Shown here piece after piece: positions 8,900-16,941 of a stretch of 38,640 bases of DNA; the first letter of the stretch is position 1, and each line of letters starts with the position of its first letter. This stretch comes from CAIPAT01 sp041665605 (GTDB taxonomy: Bacteria; Verrucomicrobiota; Lentisphaeria; Victivallales; Victivallaceae): the NCBI GenBank assembly GCA_041665605.1, contig JBAYIO010000050.1, forward strand, positions 1 through 38,640. The letters run 5' to 3'. The position numbers and the translations under genes were made by a program. The notes under the pieces were generated by a model, which ran no database searches, was not told the origin of the DNA, and worked only from the letters and a program-made list of their open reading frames with translations.

Positions 8900-9910
8900 T
8901 TATGCGGAAGTGTAGTTTTTGTTATTTTTCCAGGCACAGTGTTTGCAGGCCGGACAATTCCCGGCGGCGATTTCGCCGCGGAATTTTTCGGAAAGTTCAT
9001 TGTTGAAGATTTCAATCAAATCGTTATTCCGGATATTGCCGGCTTTGAAATCATAGAAATCGGTGCAGTAAAGAACATCCCCGTTATATGCCACGTGCAG
9101 ACGGTGAAACGGCGCCAGGCAAAACGGCAGCGCGGCAGCCTCGCCGTGCGGCAAATATTCCACTGCTGTCGAAAAACGGCGTGCATCAATTTCGAGCTGC
9201 AATATCTGAGCATTTCTATCGAGTTTATTTAGATAATTCGCGACATTGTCGTTAGCCCATGTGTCGATGGACGCCGCATCCATGCCGAAAGTTGTTTTTA
9301 ACCAGTTTTTGTATGCCGCACATTCAGCGGGCGACAGATAAATCAGCGTCTGCAGAATTATTTTATCCGGTTCCAGCTTTTCCAGCATATGCGGGATTTC
9401 CGGCATGACATCAACGTTATCCGGAGAAATAACCGTCATAAAGATTATTCCGGCGGTTCCGCCTTTAAGCAGTTTTACATTGGCGGCAACCTTGTCGAAA
9501 ACTCCATGTCCGCGAATCCGGTCATGTATTTCGCGGGGCCCGTCAATGGAAATATAAACGGTTTTGAAATTATCCCGGATCAAATCGGCGAAGCGGTCAA
9601 TCAAAACGCCATTGGTAATCAAGCTCGATTGAAACTGATTGGCTTTCAAATATTCGACAATAGCTTTAAATTCCGGATACACCAGCGGTTCGCCGCCCCA
9701 GAGTGTGATCTCCGGCGAAATCCCGGATGTTTTGCGGTACTCGATCAGCCGGTCAATGACGCCGCGCCATTCTTCAAAACGCATGCCGGCATCGTCGCTG
9801 CCGGAGAAAAATCCTTTGCGTCCCCATTGTCCGCAGAAATAACAGCGCAAATTGCATTTCCGCGTCAGTTGCAGGTGGACCATTTCCAGTTTTTTCTCCG
9901 GCAGTAACAT
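8900..9910 (-). CDS. Radical SAM/SPASM-domain protein
   Basis: The 336-residue protein has the radical SAM signature Cys19-x3-Cys23-x2-Cys26 (RKCNLRCYFCG), a GGEP-type motif (LWGGEPL) and a barrel segment with SIDGPREIHD. The C-terminal third carries five further cysteines (PFCLAPF, VLYCTDF, GNCPACKHC), the layout of a SPASM auxiliary-cluster domain. Such enzymes act on peptides, sugars or cyclitols, or mature sulfatases; nothing here fixes the substrate. No precursor peptide gene or sulfatase is present beside it. It is the last gene of the minus-strand operon, starting 4 bp after the GH57-like stop with its GGAGAA RBS inside that gene. A role in modifying an unusual sugar is inferred from context. 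Confidence 0.85.
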   Translation of the reverse strand: MLLPEKKLEMVHLQLTRKCNLRCYFCGQWGRKGFFSGSDDAGMRFEEWRGVIDRLIEYRKTSGISPEITLWGGEPLVYPEFKAIVEYLKANQFQSSLITNGVLIDRFADLIRDNFKTVYISIDGPREIHDRIRGHGVFDKVAANVKLLKGGTAGIIFMTVISPDNVDVMPEIPHMLEKLEPDKIILQTLIYLSPAECAAYKNWLKTTFGMDAASIDTWANDNVANYLNKLDRNAQILQLEIDARRFSTAVEYLPHGEAAALPFCLAPFHRLHVAYNGDVLYCTDFYDFKAGNIRNNDLIEIFNNELSEKFRGEIAAGNCPACKHCAWKNNKNYTSA

Positions 9911-9914
9911 ATTA

Positions 9915-11306
9915 CTATTCTCCGAAATAATTAAACGACATGAGTTTTGCTTCTATTGCCCGTATCTGGCTGTCCATCAGTTCCGGTGAATACAATGCAC
10001 GCTGATTGGCGATGCCGTTCCGCAGCATCGCCCGGCGGATTGCTTCATTGGCGGCATACATGTCATCAAGTGATTCCCGGACATTGAATCTGCCCGGCGA
10101 AGTCGGGGCAGGGGGCCAGCGGGAGTCGGAGACATAAGCGCTGGTCACTGCTTTAAACGCCGCGTCCAGATCGCCGTCCAGCGATCCCAGTTTCTGCTTC
10201 AGCCTGGCGGCCACGTCTTTTATGCCGGTAAAAATGGAAAAACAGACAGGGTCCATTATTCTGGAATATTCGGTATTGGTCCAGGCTTTGGCGGTGCCGC
10301 CATGCCATGCCGCGCCGTTTTCAATGCAGTCGATATAGTCATTGGTAAACACGTCTGCCGAAGCTGCGATGACTTCCGACGGCGTGCTGAACTCATAGCC
10401 GCACCCGGCAGCCATATCCAGCAGTTGCTTGAATCTGGTGACACTCTCCGGTTCATGTTCGAAGAATCTGGCCTGATTGAACTGCTTTACATAGAAATAC
10501 GCTGAAGTGCCGATATATTCGGCATCCTCGGCATACGGCATGATAAAACTGCCGCTGACGGCAATGCGCTGTTTCCAGTTTTCCAGTATAGTGCGCAGTT
10601 CATCAACGTTCACCGGCTCGTTCCGCATCCCCTCGGTGGCGCCCATCAGGAACCACAGCATCGGATTAGCCATGCAGTCGGAACGGAAAATCATGTTCAG
10701 GCCGTTAGCCGCTCTGGACGGATTAGTGATATATTTCAGAAACTCCGGTTTATCCTTGATATATTGCTCAATCTTGAACAGATGATTCTTGTTGCTGTGT
10801 CCCTGCACGTCATAGGTCAGTCCTGTCGCTTTGCGGATTTCTTCAAACGACAACAGCAGCGAATCCGCGTCCATGACCAGCGAATCGAAACCGGCCGCTT
10901 TATACACTTCCGGCACGTATGAAGCCCAGCCGCACTCCGGGTTCCAGCCGACTGAAGGCCGCACCCCGATGTACTTTTCCCAGATATCCAGCGCATGCCG
11001 CAAAGAATCCAGGCAGATTTCCGGCGAAATATTACTGAGCATGAAATGAATGTACGGCGAGGAAACCGGCTCGATTTTGCCTTCCGTCACCAGCATCTTC
11101 AGTTTTGCCAGCACTTCCGGCGCCTGCTCAGCCATCAGTTCAATGGTCCGTCCGGAAGCCTCAAAGGCGATCCGGTAGTCCCCGCCAATTACCACGTCGA
11201 ACAGTTTTTCGTAGGAATTCTTCATAACCCACTGCCGTTTTTCCGGCTTGAGCTGTGAATACTGGATATTGGCATGCGGCATGAAAACAATTTTCGGTTT
11301 TGACAT
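9915..11306 (-). CDS. GH57-like (GH57/GH38/deacetylase-fold) protein
   Basis: The 463-residue product resembles the GH57 superfamily. Near the N-terminus MPHANIQYSQL gives His11 in the place of the first conserved region; Glu124 in WNPECGW fits the catalytic nucleophile region; Asp261 in PYAEDAEYIG fits the acid/base region. GH57 enzymes are retaining alpha-glucan or alpha-galactan hydrolases and transferases, but this member is short and divergent, so the activity is open. There is no signal peptide, so it is cytoplasmic. RBS GGAGG precedes ATG 11306. It lies between an isomerase/epimerase-like gene (30 bp upstream) and the radical SAM gene (4 bp downstream), an unusual pairing for GH57. Confidence 0.7.
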   Translation of the reverse strand: MSKPKIVFMPHANIQYSQLKPEKRQWVMKNSYEKLFDVVIGGDYRIAFEASGRTIELMAEQAPEVLAKLKMLVTEGKIEPVSSPYIHFMLSNISPEICLDSLRHALDIWEKYIGVRPSVGWNPECGWASYVPEVYKAAGFDSLVMDADSLLLSFEEIRKATGLTYDVQGHSNKNHLFKIEQYIKDKPEFLKYITNPSRAANGLNMIFRSDCMANPMLWFLMGATEGMRNEPVNVDELRTILENWKQRIAVSGSFIMPYAEDAEYIGTSAYFYVKQFNQARFFEHEPESVTRFKQLLDMAAGCGYEFSTPSEVIAASADVFTNDYIDCIENGAAWHGGTAKAWTNTEYSRIMDPVCFSIFTGIKDVAARLKQKLGSLDGDLDAAFKAVTSAYVSDSRWPPAPTSPGRFNVRESLDDMYAANEAIRRAMLRNGIANQRALYSPELMDSQIRAIEAKLMSFNYFGE

Positions 11307-11336
11307 TTTTCCTCCTGCGGATTTAATTCTTTTAAG

Positions 11337-12173
11337 TTAAATACCTAATGTATGTAAAAATTGCAGCGATCTCCGGCAGCCGTCTTCAACATCTCCGACA
11401 TTTTCATATTCGATCAAAGCCGGACCGTCGTAATCCGCCATCGCCTCCAGCAGCGCCCGCCAGTCCATGGCGCTTTCGCCGCAGGCGGCCGGACGGAGGC
11501 TGTCCGAACCGGCTGCCGGAACAAAATCTTTGAGATGGACATAGACGATGCGGTCTTTGAACTGGAGGTAGAATTCCTCCGGATGTTTTATCCCGACGGC
11601 ATAAAGATTGGCCGGATCAAAAGTTATTTTCATTGATTCGGGCAGTTCCGACATCATTCTCGAGAGTGCCTCCGGATGTGATGAAGTGCTGTAAAAATGT
11701 TTTACGCCGGACTCCGTGACAGTTACTCCGCCGTGTGTTTCAATGGCCGGCATGATGCCTTTCGCCGCCGCATGCTCCGCGGTTTGGCGCAGACAGTCAA
11801 TCATAACTTTCCAACGTTCGCCGGAGACATCCGCCAGCGGCGAAAATCCGGCAAAAATCCGCAGGCGGTCCGCCCCGGCTTCGGCGGCAATGTCAATGAC
11901 CCGTTTCACCGACTCCAACTGCTTCAGATTGTCGGCTTTTTCCGGCAGGGTGAAGTCATTGCCGGCTGAAGCGCAGCTTAATTTAACCCCGTAGCATTTA
12001 AAGAGCTTGCGGACTTCGGCTATTTTATTTGCCGAAGCATCAAGCTGCAGGACATCATTATGATGTCCGGCAATGCTCAATTCCAGTAAATCCAGCTCCA
12101 GAGACCTGGTTATTGCGAGTTGTTTTTGCAGATGTGTTTCCCGGAACCCCCATGCAGCCAGTCCAATATTCAT
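11337..12173 (-). CDS. Sugar phosphate isomerase/epimerase-like TIM barrel
   Basis: The 278-residue protein belongs to the xylose-isomerase-like/AP-endonuclease-2 fold. Likely metal ligands occur in the usual order: Glu in PAIETHGG, Asp in TFDPANLY, His in YVHLKDF and Glu near the C-terminus in ALIEYENV. Length is normal. Members isomerise or epimerise sugars, inososes or keto-sugar derivatives, or dehydrate inosose; the exact reaction is not readable. RBS GAGAGG precedes ATG 12173, and the gap to the MDR gene is 15 bp. In this operon it would act between the dehydrogenase and the downstream enzymes. Confidence 0.85.
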   Translation of the reverse strand: MNIGLAAWGFRETHLQKQLAITRSLELDLLELSIAGHHNDVLQLDASANKIAEVRKLFKCYGVKLSCASAGNDFTLPEKADNLKQLESVKRVIDIAAEAGADRLRIFAGFSPLADVSGERWKVMIDCLRQTAEHAAAKGIMPAIETHGGVTVTESGVKHFYSTSSHPEALSRMMSELPESMKITFDPANLYAVGIKHPEEFYLQFKDRIVYVHLKDFVPAAGSDSLRPAACGESAMDWRALLEAMADYDGPALIEYENVGDVEDGCRRSLQFLHTLGI

Positions 12174-12188
12174 GTTCGCCTCTCTGAA

Positions 12189-13238
12189 TTATTTTTTTTC
12201 CCAGTCAAAGATTACTTTGAATACATTGTCGCCCTGCTTCTCCTTGTACTCGTAGGCTTCAGCGCATTTCCGCACCGGCCATACTTCCACCGGAAAACCG
12301 GAAGTGTCGAATTTGCCTTCGCTCATCCATTGCAGAATCTGCTCTTTGCAGTCGGGGCCCAGCGCGCAGGTCATCGTGATGGTGCAATTTTTAGTGAACC
12401 AGTGGTTATATGCATCCATGACGATCCTTCCCGGATAATCACCCTGCAAATGGATATGCGCCGGTTCGTCGTCACGGCTCCAGCCGCCATCTTTGATATA
12501 ACGGTGCAAATGGCCGACCATCTCAGTGTTGCCCGAACATTCAATCAGTTTATCCGCTTTTTTACCGCCGGTTATCGCCGCTAATTCTTTCTCGGCATTT
12601 TCCGGACTCAGTACATGGTCTGCGTATTTTCTGGCAATCCCGCGTCTGAACTCGCAGCGTTCAATGCACACGGTTTTGAGTCCCGGCTTTATAATTTTAA
12701 GGATTTGCAGAGCGCTGATTCCCACCATCCCGGCGCCGATCACCGCGACAGTTTCGCCATCTTTAAGATTCAACCGCTTTATGCCTTTCAACGCCACGCA
12801 CGGCAGATACGCCAGCACGGCGTCACGATCCGAAACATTGTCCGGAATCTTTACCATATAATCAAATGGCGAGGGCGCGGTATACGAATCTTTTACAACG
12901 TATTCAGAGCTGCCGCCCCAGGCCGCGCAGAGATTGCCGAAGTAGCGGCATTCGTTGATCATCACCCGGTCGCCGACCGCAAAACATTTCGCTTCCGGGC
13001 CGGCATGAACAATTCTGCCGACATTCTCGTACCCGGGCACGCACGGATAGTATAATGACTCCGCCGGCTGCAAGCCCAGCCAGGTCTTCATATCAGTGCC
13101 GCTGCTGATTCCGCTCATGGTGGTCTGTGCGACGTAACTGTCGGGACGCAATTCCGTAAGCTCTATTTCCCTGAATGACACCTGCCGCGGCCGTTCGATC
13201 ACGATTGCCATACTTTTACGATATTTGTTGTTCGCCAT
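12189..13238 (-). CDS. MDR-family dehydrogenase lacking catalytic zinc ligands
   Basis: The 349-residue protein is a medium-chain dehydrogenase/reductase: an N-terminal GroES-like domain (with GYENVGRI), then a Rossmann domain with the NAD(P) loop VIGAGMVGISALQ. The usual zinc-ligand Cys is replaced in SGISSGTD and the usual His of the GHE motif is Tyr in GYENVG; there is no four-cysteine structural zinc lobe. This pattern recalls the branch that includes BchC-like and other zinc-free sugar or cyclitol dehydrogenases. RBS AAGGA precedes ATG 13238. It is the first enzyme gene after the LacI regulator (56 bp), so it probably oxidises a sugar alcohol or sugar as the entry step of the operon. Confidence 0.85.
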   Translation of the reverse strand: MANNKYRKSMAIVIERPRQVSFREIELTELRPDSYVAQTTMSGISSGTDMKTWLGLQPAESLYYPCVPGYENVGRIVHAGPEAKCFAVGDRVMINECRYFGNLCAAWGGSSEYVVKDSYTAPSPFDYMVKIPDNVSDRDAVLAYLPCVALKGIKRLNLKDGETVAVIGAGMVGISALQILKIIKPGLKTVCIERCEFRRGIARKYADHVLSPENAEKELAAITGGKKADKLIECSGNTEMVGHLHRYIKDGGWSRDDEPAHIHLQGDYPGRIVMDAYNHWFTKNCTITMTCALGPDCKEQILQWMSEGKFDTSGFPVEVWPVRKCAEAYEYKEKQGDNVFKVIFDWEKK

Positions 13239-13294
13239 CGTTTATTCCTTTTTTTTTGCAAAACATGTTTAGCAAAGTTATAAAAAAATCATTT

Positions 13295-14311
13295 TCAGGC
13301 AGACTGCCTGATGATTAATTCGCTTTTTAAAATTAAATGCCCGCATCCGTTTCCATTAATTGATCCCATCAAGGCTTCAAAAGCTTTCTCGCCGAGCAGA
13401 CGCGGCCGGTTATCAAAAGTTGTCAAAGCCGGAGAGAAATAACGTCCCAGCGAGATATTGTCGGCGCCGGTTACGGCAATATCCTGAGGAACCTTGAATC
13501 CTGACTCCCGCAGGCCGAGAGTTGCGCCAATTGCCATGGCGTCATTGGCGCAGACAACCGCATCCGCATGATTTTTCTTGTTCCCGAAAAACTTTTTGAC
13601 TATCTCATTGGCCTTGAATTCATTAAAATCGCACCTGAAAAGATTTTTTTCAGAAAACTCTATCTGATTATCCTGCAATGCCGCTTTGAATCCGTTATAG
13701 CGTTCCGTGCCAGGGTAACTTGACGCCATTCCTCCTAGATAGATGAACCGGCGGCGCCCTTGTCTGAGCAAGTATTCTGTTAAACGGTATGATACTTCAA
13801 AATTATCTATATTGACACTGGAAATATCAGGCTCGGGATAAATCCCTATTCCTGTAACATGCCTGTTTTCGGCGGCAAATACTTTTTTCCATGCTTCCGG
13901 AATCTTGAATCCGTAATAAATCAGGCCGGCTATCTCTTTGTTGCGGAAACTATTAAATATCTGCTGTTCATCCATGCCGTCGCGATAGATGCGCACGGAA
14001 AAACTGTATCCGGCTTTTTCCGATGCGATTGCGATCCCTCCAATGATTTGAGCAATATTGAATTCCGACAGCGGACTGTCTTCGCCGATATTCTCTCCGG
14101 TTTCAATTAATATACCGATATTCTTAACCAGCTTCTGATTCATCCGCTGGGCATGAATATTGGGCAGATAATTAATTTGCCTGCAGTAATTCTTTACCTT
14201 TTCCTCTGTTTCAGCACTAATCCGGCTCTGTTCGGCTTTTCCGCTGAGAATCAGGGATACAGTCGCTTTACTGACTCCGATATCTTTTGCAATTTTATCC
14301 AGTGAATACAT
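13295..14311 (-). CDS. LacI-family transcriptional regulator
   Basis: This is a 338-residue LacI protein: helix-turn-helix at the N-terminus (LDKIAKDIGVSKATVSLILSG), hinge, then an effector domain starting near VKNIGILIE. I prefer ATG 14311; a TTG two codons upstream is also open, but neither has a strong RBS. The gene has its own promoter (14355-14383) with palindromes across the -10 and spacer, so it is likely autoregulated. The MDR/isomerase/GH57/radical SAM genes follow on the same strand after 56 bp, making this their likely repressor. The ligand is unknown. Confidence 0.93.
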   Translation of the reverse strand: MYSLDKIAKDIGVSKATVSLILSGKAEQSRISAETEEKVKNYCRQINYLPNIHAQRMNQKLVKNIGILIETGENIGEDSPLSEFNIAQIIGGIAIASEKAGYSFSVRIYRDGMDEQQIFNSFRNKEIAGLIYYGFKIPEAWKKVFAAENRHVTGIGIYPEPDISSVNIDNFEVSYRLTEYLLRQGRRRFIYLGGMASSYPGTERYNGFKAALQDNQIEFSEKNLFRCDFNEFKANEIVKKFFGNKKNHADAVVCANDAMAIGATLGLRESGFKVPQDIAVTGADNISLGRYFSPALTTFDNRPRLLGEKAFEALMGSINGNGCGHLILKSELIIRQSA

Positions 14312-14349
14312 TCGCAACCAATTTTTAAATTAATTATTATTACTCTGCA

Positions 14350-14383
14350 AAACTAGTTTAACACTAATTTTAGTTTTTGTCAA
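14350..14383 (-). promoter_or_regulatory. Promoter and operator of the second LacI operon
   Basis: On the minus strand TTGACA (14378-14383) and TAAACT (14355-14360) are separated by 17 bp, with a predicted start near 14348. A perfect palindrome AAACTAGTTT (14350-14359) overlaps the -10, and an imperfect palindrome ACTAATTTTAGT (14363-14374) fills the spacer. Both are candidate operators for the LacI protein that starts at 14311. Confidence 0.65.
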
Positions 14384-14460
14384 TACGTCAAGATTAAAAA
14401 ATAAATTAATATCATCCATGAGTGGTTTGATGCTATATATTCCCGAGCAGTTTGAAACTC

Positions 14461-14491
14461 GAGACAAAACAGCCTGCTGCTTATTTTTCAG
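14461..14491 (-). repeat. Dispersed short repeat, copy B
   Basis: The minus strand reads CTGAAAAATAAGCAGCAGGC followed by TGTTTTGTCTC. It matches copy A (8771-8801) closely and shares the TGAAAAATAAGC core with copy C (20583-20607). It lies just beyond the terminator of the sigma-factor operon. Confidence 0.45.
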
Positions 14492-14517
14492 CGCGGTTTA
14501 ACTTTAAAAAACTTGCC

Positions 14518-14537
14518 TGCCGGGGCGAACCCCGGCA
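14518..14537 (-). terminator. Rho-independent terminator of the sigma-factor operon
   Basis: TGCCGGGG and CCCCGGCA form an 8-bp GC-rich stem around a CGAA (minus: TTCG) tetraloop. On the minus strand a run of six T follows within about 8 bases. It lies 15 bp past the stop of the last operon gene (14553). Confidence 0.88.
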
Positions 14538-14552
14538 AATAGTTTTAACTGC

Positions 14553-15209
14553 TTATTTTGCAGGAGTCTTCTGCATCTGCTGCTGAATCATCTTGCGCAT
14601 TTCCACCTGCTGAGCGCGGGTAACCGGACTGGTCGTTTCATATCTGGCTTTTTGTCTTTCAGGTGAATTGCGTCCACCGCCTGGAGGAGGTCCGCCCTGG
14701 CCCCCGGGACGTGGCGCCTGTGCACCGCCCTGCGCACCCTGTGCTTGCTGTGCTGCACGGCGCTGTTTCATTTGGTCAACTATTTTCTCAAGTTCTTTCT
14801 GCTGCTCATCTTTTGACATCTTAAAGAATTTATCGAGCCGTTCCTTTTCCATTTCCTGGAAAACCGGGACTATATTTTCGCGCAGTTTGGCTTGTTCATC
14901 TTTAGGAATATCCGGCGCTCTCATAACCTGCCATGGATTCCCTTCGCTGAGCTGCTTGACGTAAGTTTTCTTATCATCCATTGACAGTTGTCCGAATTTA
15001 TCGGATGCCAGATAACCGGCTATCTGTTTCTTGTCTGATTTTGCAGAAGGGGCATCCTTCAAGCTGGGTTTAAAGAAAAGATAATATGTTCCGGACGCAA
15101 GAACGGCTGCCGCCGCGATCGAACTGCATGTCCAGATAATCATTTTTTTCTTTGACTGCGGCGGTGGCGCTACGGCTTTCTTCCTGCTTTTGATATACAT
15201 GTTGTTCAT
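14553..15209 (-). CDS. Single-pass membrane protein with Q/G/P-rich tail
   Basis: The 218-residue protein has a basic N-terminus (KSRKKAVAPPPQSKKK), one transmembrane helix (about residues 23-47) and a mostly helical, charged extracytoplasmic part. Residues about 130-180 are Gln/Ala/Gly/Pro-rich (AAQQAQGAQGG, PGGQGGPPPGGG), followed by another Gln-rich helix. I do not recognise a named family, although similar low-complexity membrane proteins accompany sigma-factor operons in the PVC group. AGGAG stands 8 bp before ATG 15209. It is the last gene of the operon and is followed by a strong terminator. A scaffold or sensor role on the outer face of the inner membrane is inferred. Confidence 0.75.
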   Translation of the reverse strand: MNNMYIKSRKKAVAPPPQSKKKMIIWTCSSIAAAAVLASGTYYLFFKPSLKDAPSAKSDKKQIAGYLASDKFGQLSMDDKKTYVKQLSEGNPWQVMRAPDIPKDEQAKLRENIVPVFQEMEKERLDKFFKMSKDEQQKELEKIVDQMKQRRAAQQAQGAQGGAQAPRPGGQGGPPPGGGRNSPERQKARYETTSPVTRAQQVEMRKMIQQQMQKTPAK

Positions 15210-15241
15210 AAACGTATGCTCCTGATAGTTATCTAGGTAAA

Positions 15242-15784
15242 TTATTTTTTATCCATCGGGTCACCGACATGGCTATCACCCCACAAATAATTCTTGGCTC
15301 CGTTGGTCATTGGTTTGCCGTGAAAACAAGCGAAATCATTCATTAATATAATATTTGTTCGTTCTGCCCGCTGTATGCCATTGGCACGATTGGAAATCAA
15401 TATAAAATCATATTCGTAGCTGGTGCCTTCCGAATCGAAATATGTTTTGTCGGCATACGGAGTGCCGTCCGCACGGAAATATACATCTGCCGCACACATA
15501 AAAACTTTATTGCTAGCATCGTAGTATGGTTTCAGCAATTGGTAGATCGGTGTATCGGTAGTGTTTATCGAAGGCATCTTGGCAGCATTCGGAAGAGTTT
15601 TGTAATCGTTGGAATATGATTTGATCATTATTCCGATTTGCCGCAGATTGCTTTTGCAGGCAATGGTTCTTGCTTTATTGCGGGCTTTGTTCAGGCCCGG
15701 CAGCAGCATCGCGGCCAATATCCCGATAATGGCCAGCACAACGAGCAGTTCAATAAGCGTGAAACGGTGCAACTTCCTTTTCAT
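15242..15784 (-). CDS. Pseudopilin in the sigma-factor operon
   Basis: The 180-residue product has a basic leader (MKRKLHR), then FTLIELLVVLAIIGILAAML with Glu+5, and LNKARNKAR. The residue before the Phe is Arg, not Gly. The C-terminal part has paired Cys (IACKSN, FMCAAD) and ends in a variant of the family motif (WGDSHVGD). AAGGAG precedes the ATG. It is the shortest and most divergent of the four pseudopilins in this window, and the only one not placed next to glycan enzymes. Its operon partners suggest that it belongs to an envelope-stress response. Confidence 0.88.
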   Translation of the reverse strand: MKRKLHRFTLIELLVVLAIIGILAAMLLPGLNKARNKARTIACKSNLRQIGIMIKSYSNDYKTLPNAAKMPSINTTDTPIYQLLKPYYDASNKVFMCAADVYFRADGTPYADKTYFDSEGTSYEYDFILISNRANGIQRAERTNIILMNDFACFHGKPMTNGAKNYLWGDSHVGDPMDKK

Positions 15785-15813
15785 AGATTCTCCTTATTTA
15801 TCAATATTTTAAA

Positions 15814-16113
15814 TTATAGGCCGCCAAAAACACGTTTGCTGGTGGCCTTGCTGTCAGATTCATTTTTCTTATAGACTGCTTCCATTTCCTGCTTTTCGAC
15901 GTCGTTCAATCCGGACGCTACTTCAGGGGGAATGTGTGATACCTCTTTATTTTCTTCTTTTTCCTTCGTCTCCTTTTCTTTTTTAGCTTTTTCTTTTTCC
16001 ACAGTTTTTTTGTCAGTTCCTCTTATTTCGTCAAAGAAGGCGCATCCGCTGCCGGCGCTGATCAATGCGGCTGTAAGAGCAATGGTCAGCAAAAAACGAT
16101 TTTTCATAAACAT
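15814..16113 (-). CDS. Small K/E-rich probable lipoprotein
   Basis: The 99-residue product has a basic, hydrophobic N-terminus ending in AGSGC (Cys24), a lipobox-like site that is imperfect at -3. Residues about 33-57 are almost entirely Lys and Glu and should form a charged single helix. The C-terminal half contains a short HIPPEVASGLNDVEKQEME segment and no known domain. An alternative start is the second ATG at 16107. It lies in the middle of the sigma-factor operon, 44 bp after the Spy-like gene and 29 bp before the pseudopilin. Likely tethered to the outer or inner membrane; function unknown. Confidence 0.7.
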   Translation of the reverse strand: MFMKNRFLLTIALTAALISAGSGCAFFDEIRGTDKKTVEKEKAKKEKETKEKEENKEVSHIPPEVASGLNDVEKQEMEAVYKKNESDSKATSKRVFGGL

Positions 16114-16157
16114 TTAGAATTCTCAGTCCTTATATATTAATTACAGATATTGTGCGG

Positions 16158-16622
16158 TTATAATTTTTCCTGCATTCTCTTTTGCAGCCTGATGAGTTCC
16201 TTCTGGCGCATTTCCTCCAGTTTCTTCAACTGTTCAGGAGTCAGGATAAATTTTAAATCATTATAATTGCCGGACAATATCTCAATGTATTCTCCGGTCC
16301 GTTTCCGCCTGAAATCCTGAATCCGGTCAAAACCTTTATCCAGAACCGGGTGCATTTTCTGCTGCTGTTCCGGCGTCAGTTTCAATTCGCTTACAAAGTT
16401 ATCAAAGACATGCTGTCTGAAAGACTGGCTGTTCGAGTTCCGGCGGGCAGGGGGCTTGCCGATGTAGAACCCGATGACTCCGCCCAGCAGAATGCCGGAT
16501 AGAAAAATCAGCACAAATGCGCCCCATATTTTTTTTGCTTTAGCGGTATTTTCAACTGGCATTATTCCGGTTGCTTCAGTCGTACCGCCGGCAATGGAAT
16601 CGTCTTTTTCGTTATTCTCCAT
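16158..16622 (-). CDS. Membrane-anchored Spy/CpxP-like (LTXXQ) protein
   Basis: The 154-residue protein has a cytoplasmic N-terminus, one transmembrane helix (about residues 31-54) and a helical periplasmic domain with two LTPEQ motifs (ELKLTPEQQQKM and FILTPEQLKKL). LTXXQ repeats mark the Spy/CpxP/ZraP family of periplasmic stress chaperones and metal or misfold sensors. Here the domain is fixed to the membrane, as in several PVC-group sigma-factor operons. Its ATG overlaps the end of the anti-sigma gene by 11 bases. It would sense or buffer envelope damage and feed back on the sigma factor; that connection is inferred from operon position. Confidence 0.82.
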   Translation of the reverse strand: MENNEKDDSIAGGTTEATGIMPVENTAKAKKIWGAFVLIFLSGILLGGVIGFYIGKPPARRNSNSQSFRQHVFDNFVSELKLTPEQQQKMHPVLDKGFDRIQDFRRKRTGEYIEILSGNYNDLKFILTPEQLKKLEEMRQKELIRLQKRMQEKL

Positions 16623-16941
16623 TGGTATTATTCCTTATTATATCGTTCATGGCGAATATTTTGTCTTCCCATTTGTTGACGTCCTGGCTGTCATCGCCGT
16701 CAGTCTGGAAGAAGCCGAAAGCAGCCGCCAGAATCAACGAGGCTGCAAGCGAGGTCCAGGCCAGCCGCCAGATAATAACTTCCTGACGCGGACGCACCGG
16801 CCGTGCCGCCGGGATTGCGATGGCGCGGATATTGATCATTAAGTCGCGCTGCCATTCAGGAGCAGACTGCAATTCGCCGGAATCCGCCTGAAAGCATGTT
16901 TTAAATGCTTCTTCGACTTTTCTTATTTCGTTTTTATTCAT
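16612..16941 (-). CDS. Probable membrane anti-sigma factor
   Basis: The 109-residue product has a soluble N-terminal part (about 1-55), one transmembrane helix (about 57-77, WRLAWTSLAASLILAAAFGFF) and a short acidic outer tail. It overlaps the sigma factor by 4 bases on one side and the Spy-like gene by 11 on the other. That arrangement is standard for anti-sigma factors. The zinc-binding HxxxCxxC motif of the ZAS class is absent, so if it binds the sigma factor it belongs to a zinc-free class. The role is inferred from position and topology. Confidence 0.65.
   Translation of the reverse strand: MNKNEIRKVEEAFKTCFQADSGELQSAPEWQRDLMINIRAIAIPAARPVRPRQEVIIWRLAWTSLAASLILAAAFGFFQTDGDDSQDVNKWEDKIFAMNDIIRNNTNGE

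Noticed and set aside
9915..11306. Polysaccharide deacetylase identity for the GH57-like protein
   Set aside because: The His-x-His metal motif of NodB-type deacetylases is not seen, while the ordered His11, Glu124 and Asp261 regions fit GH57 better.
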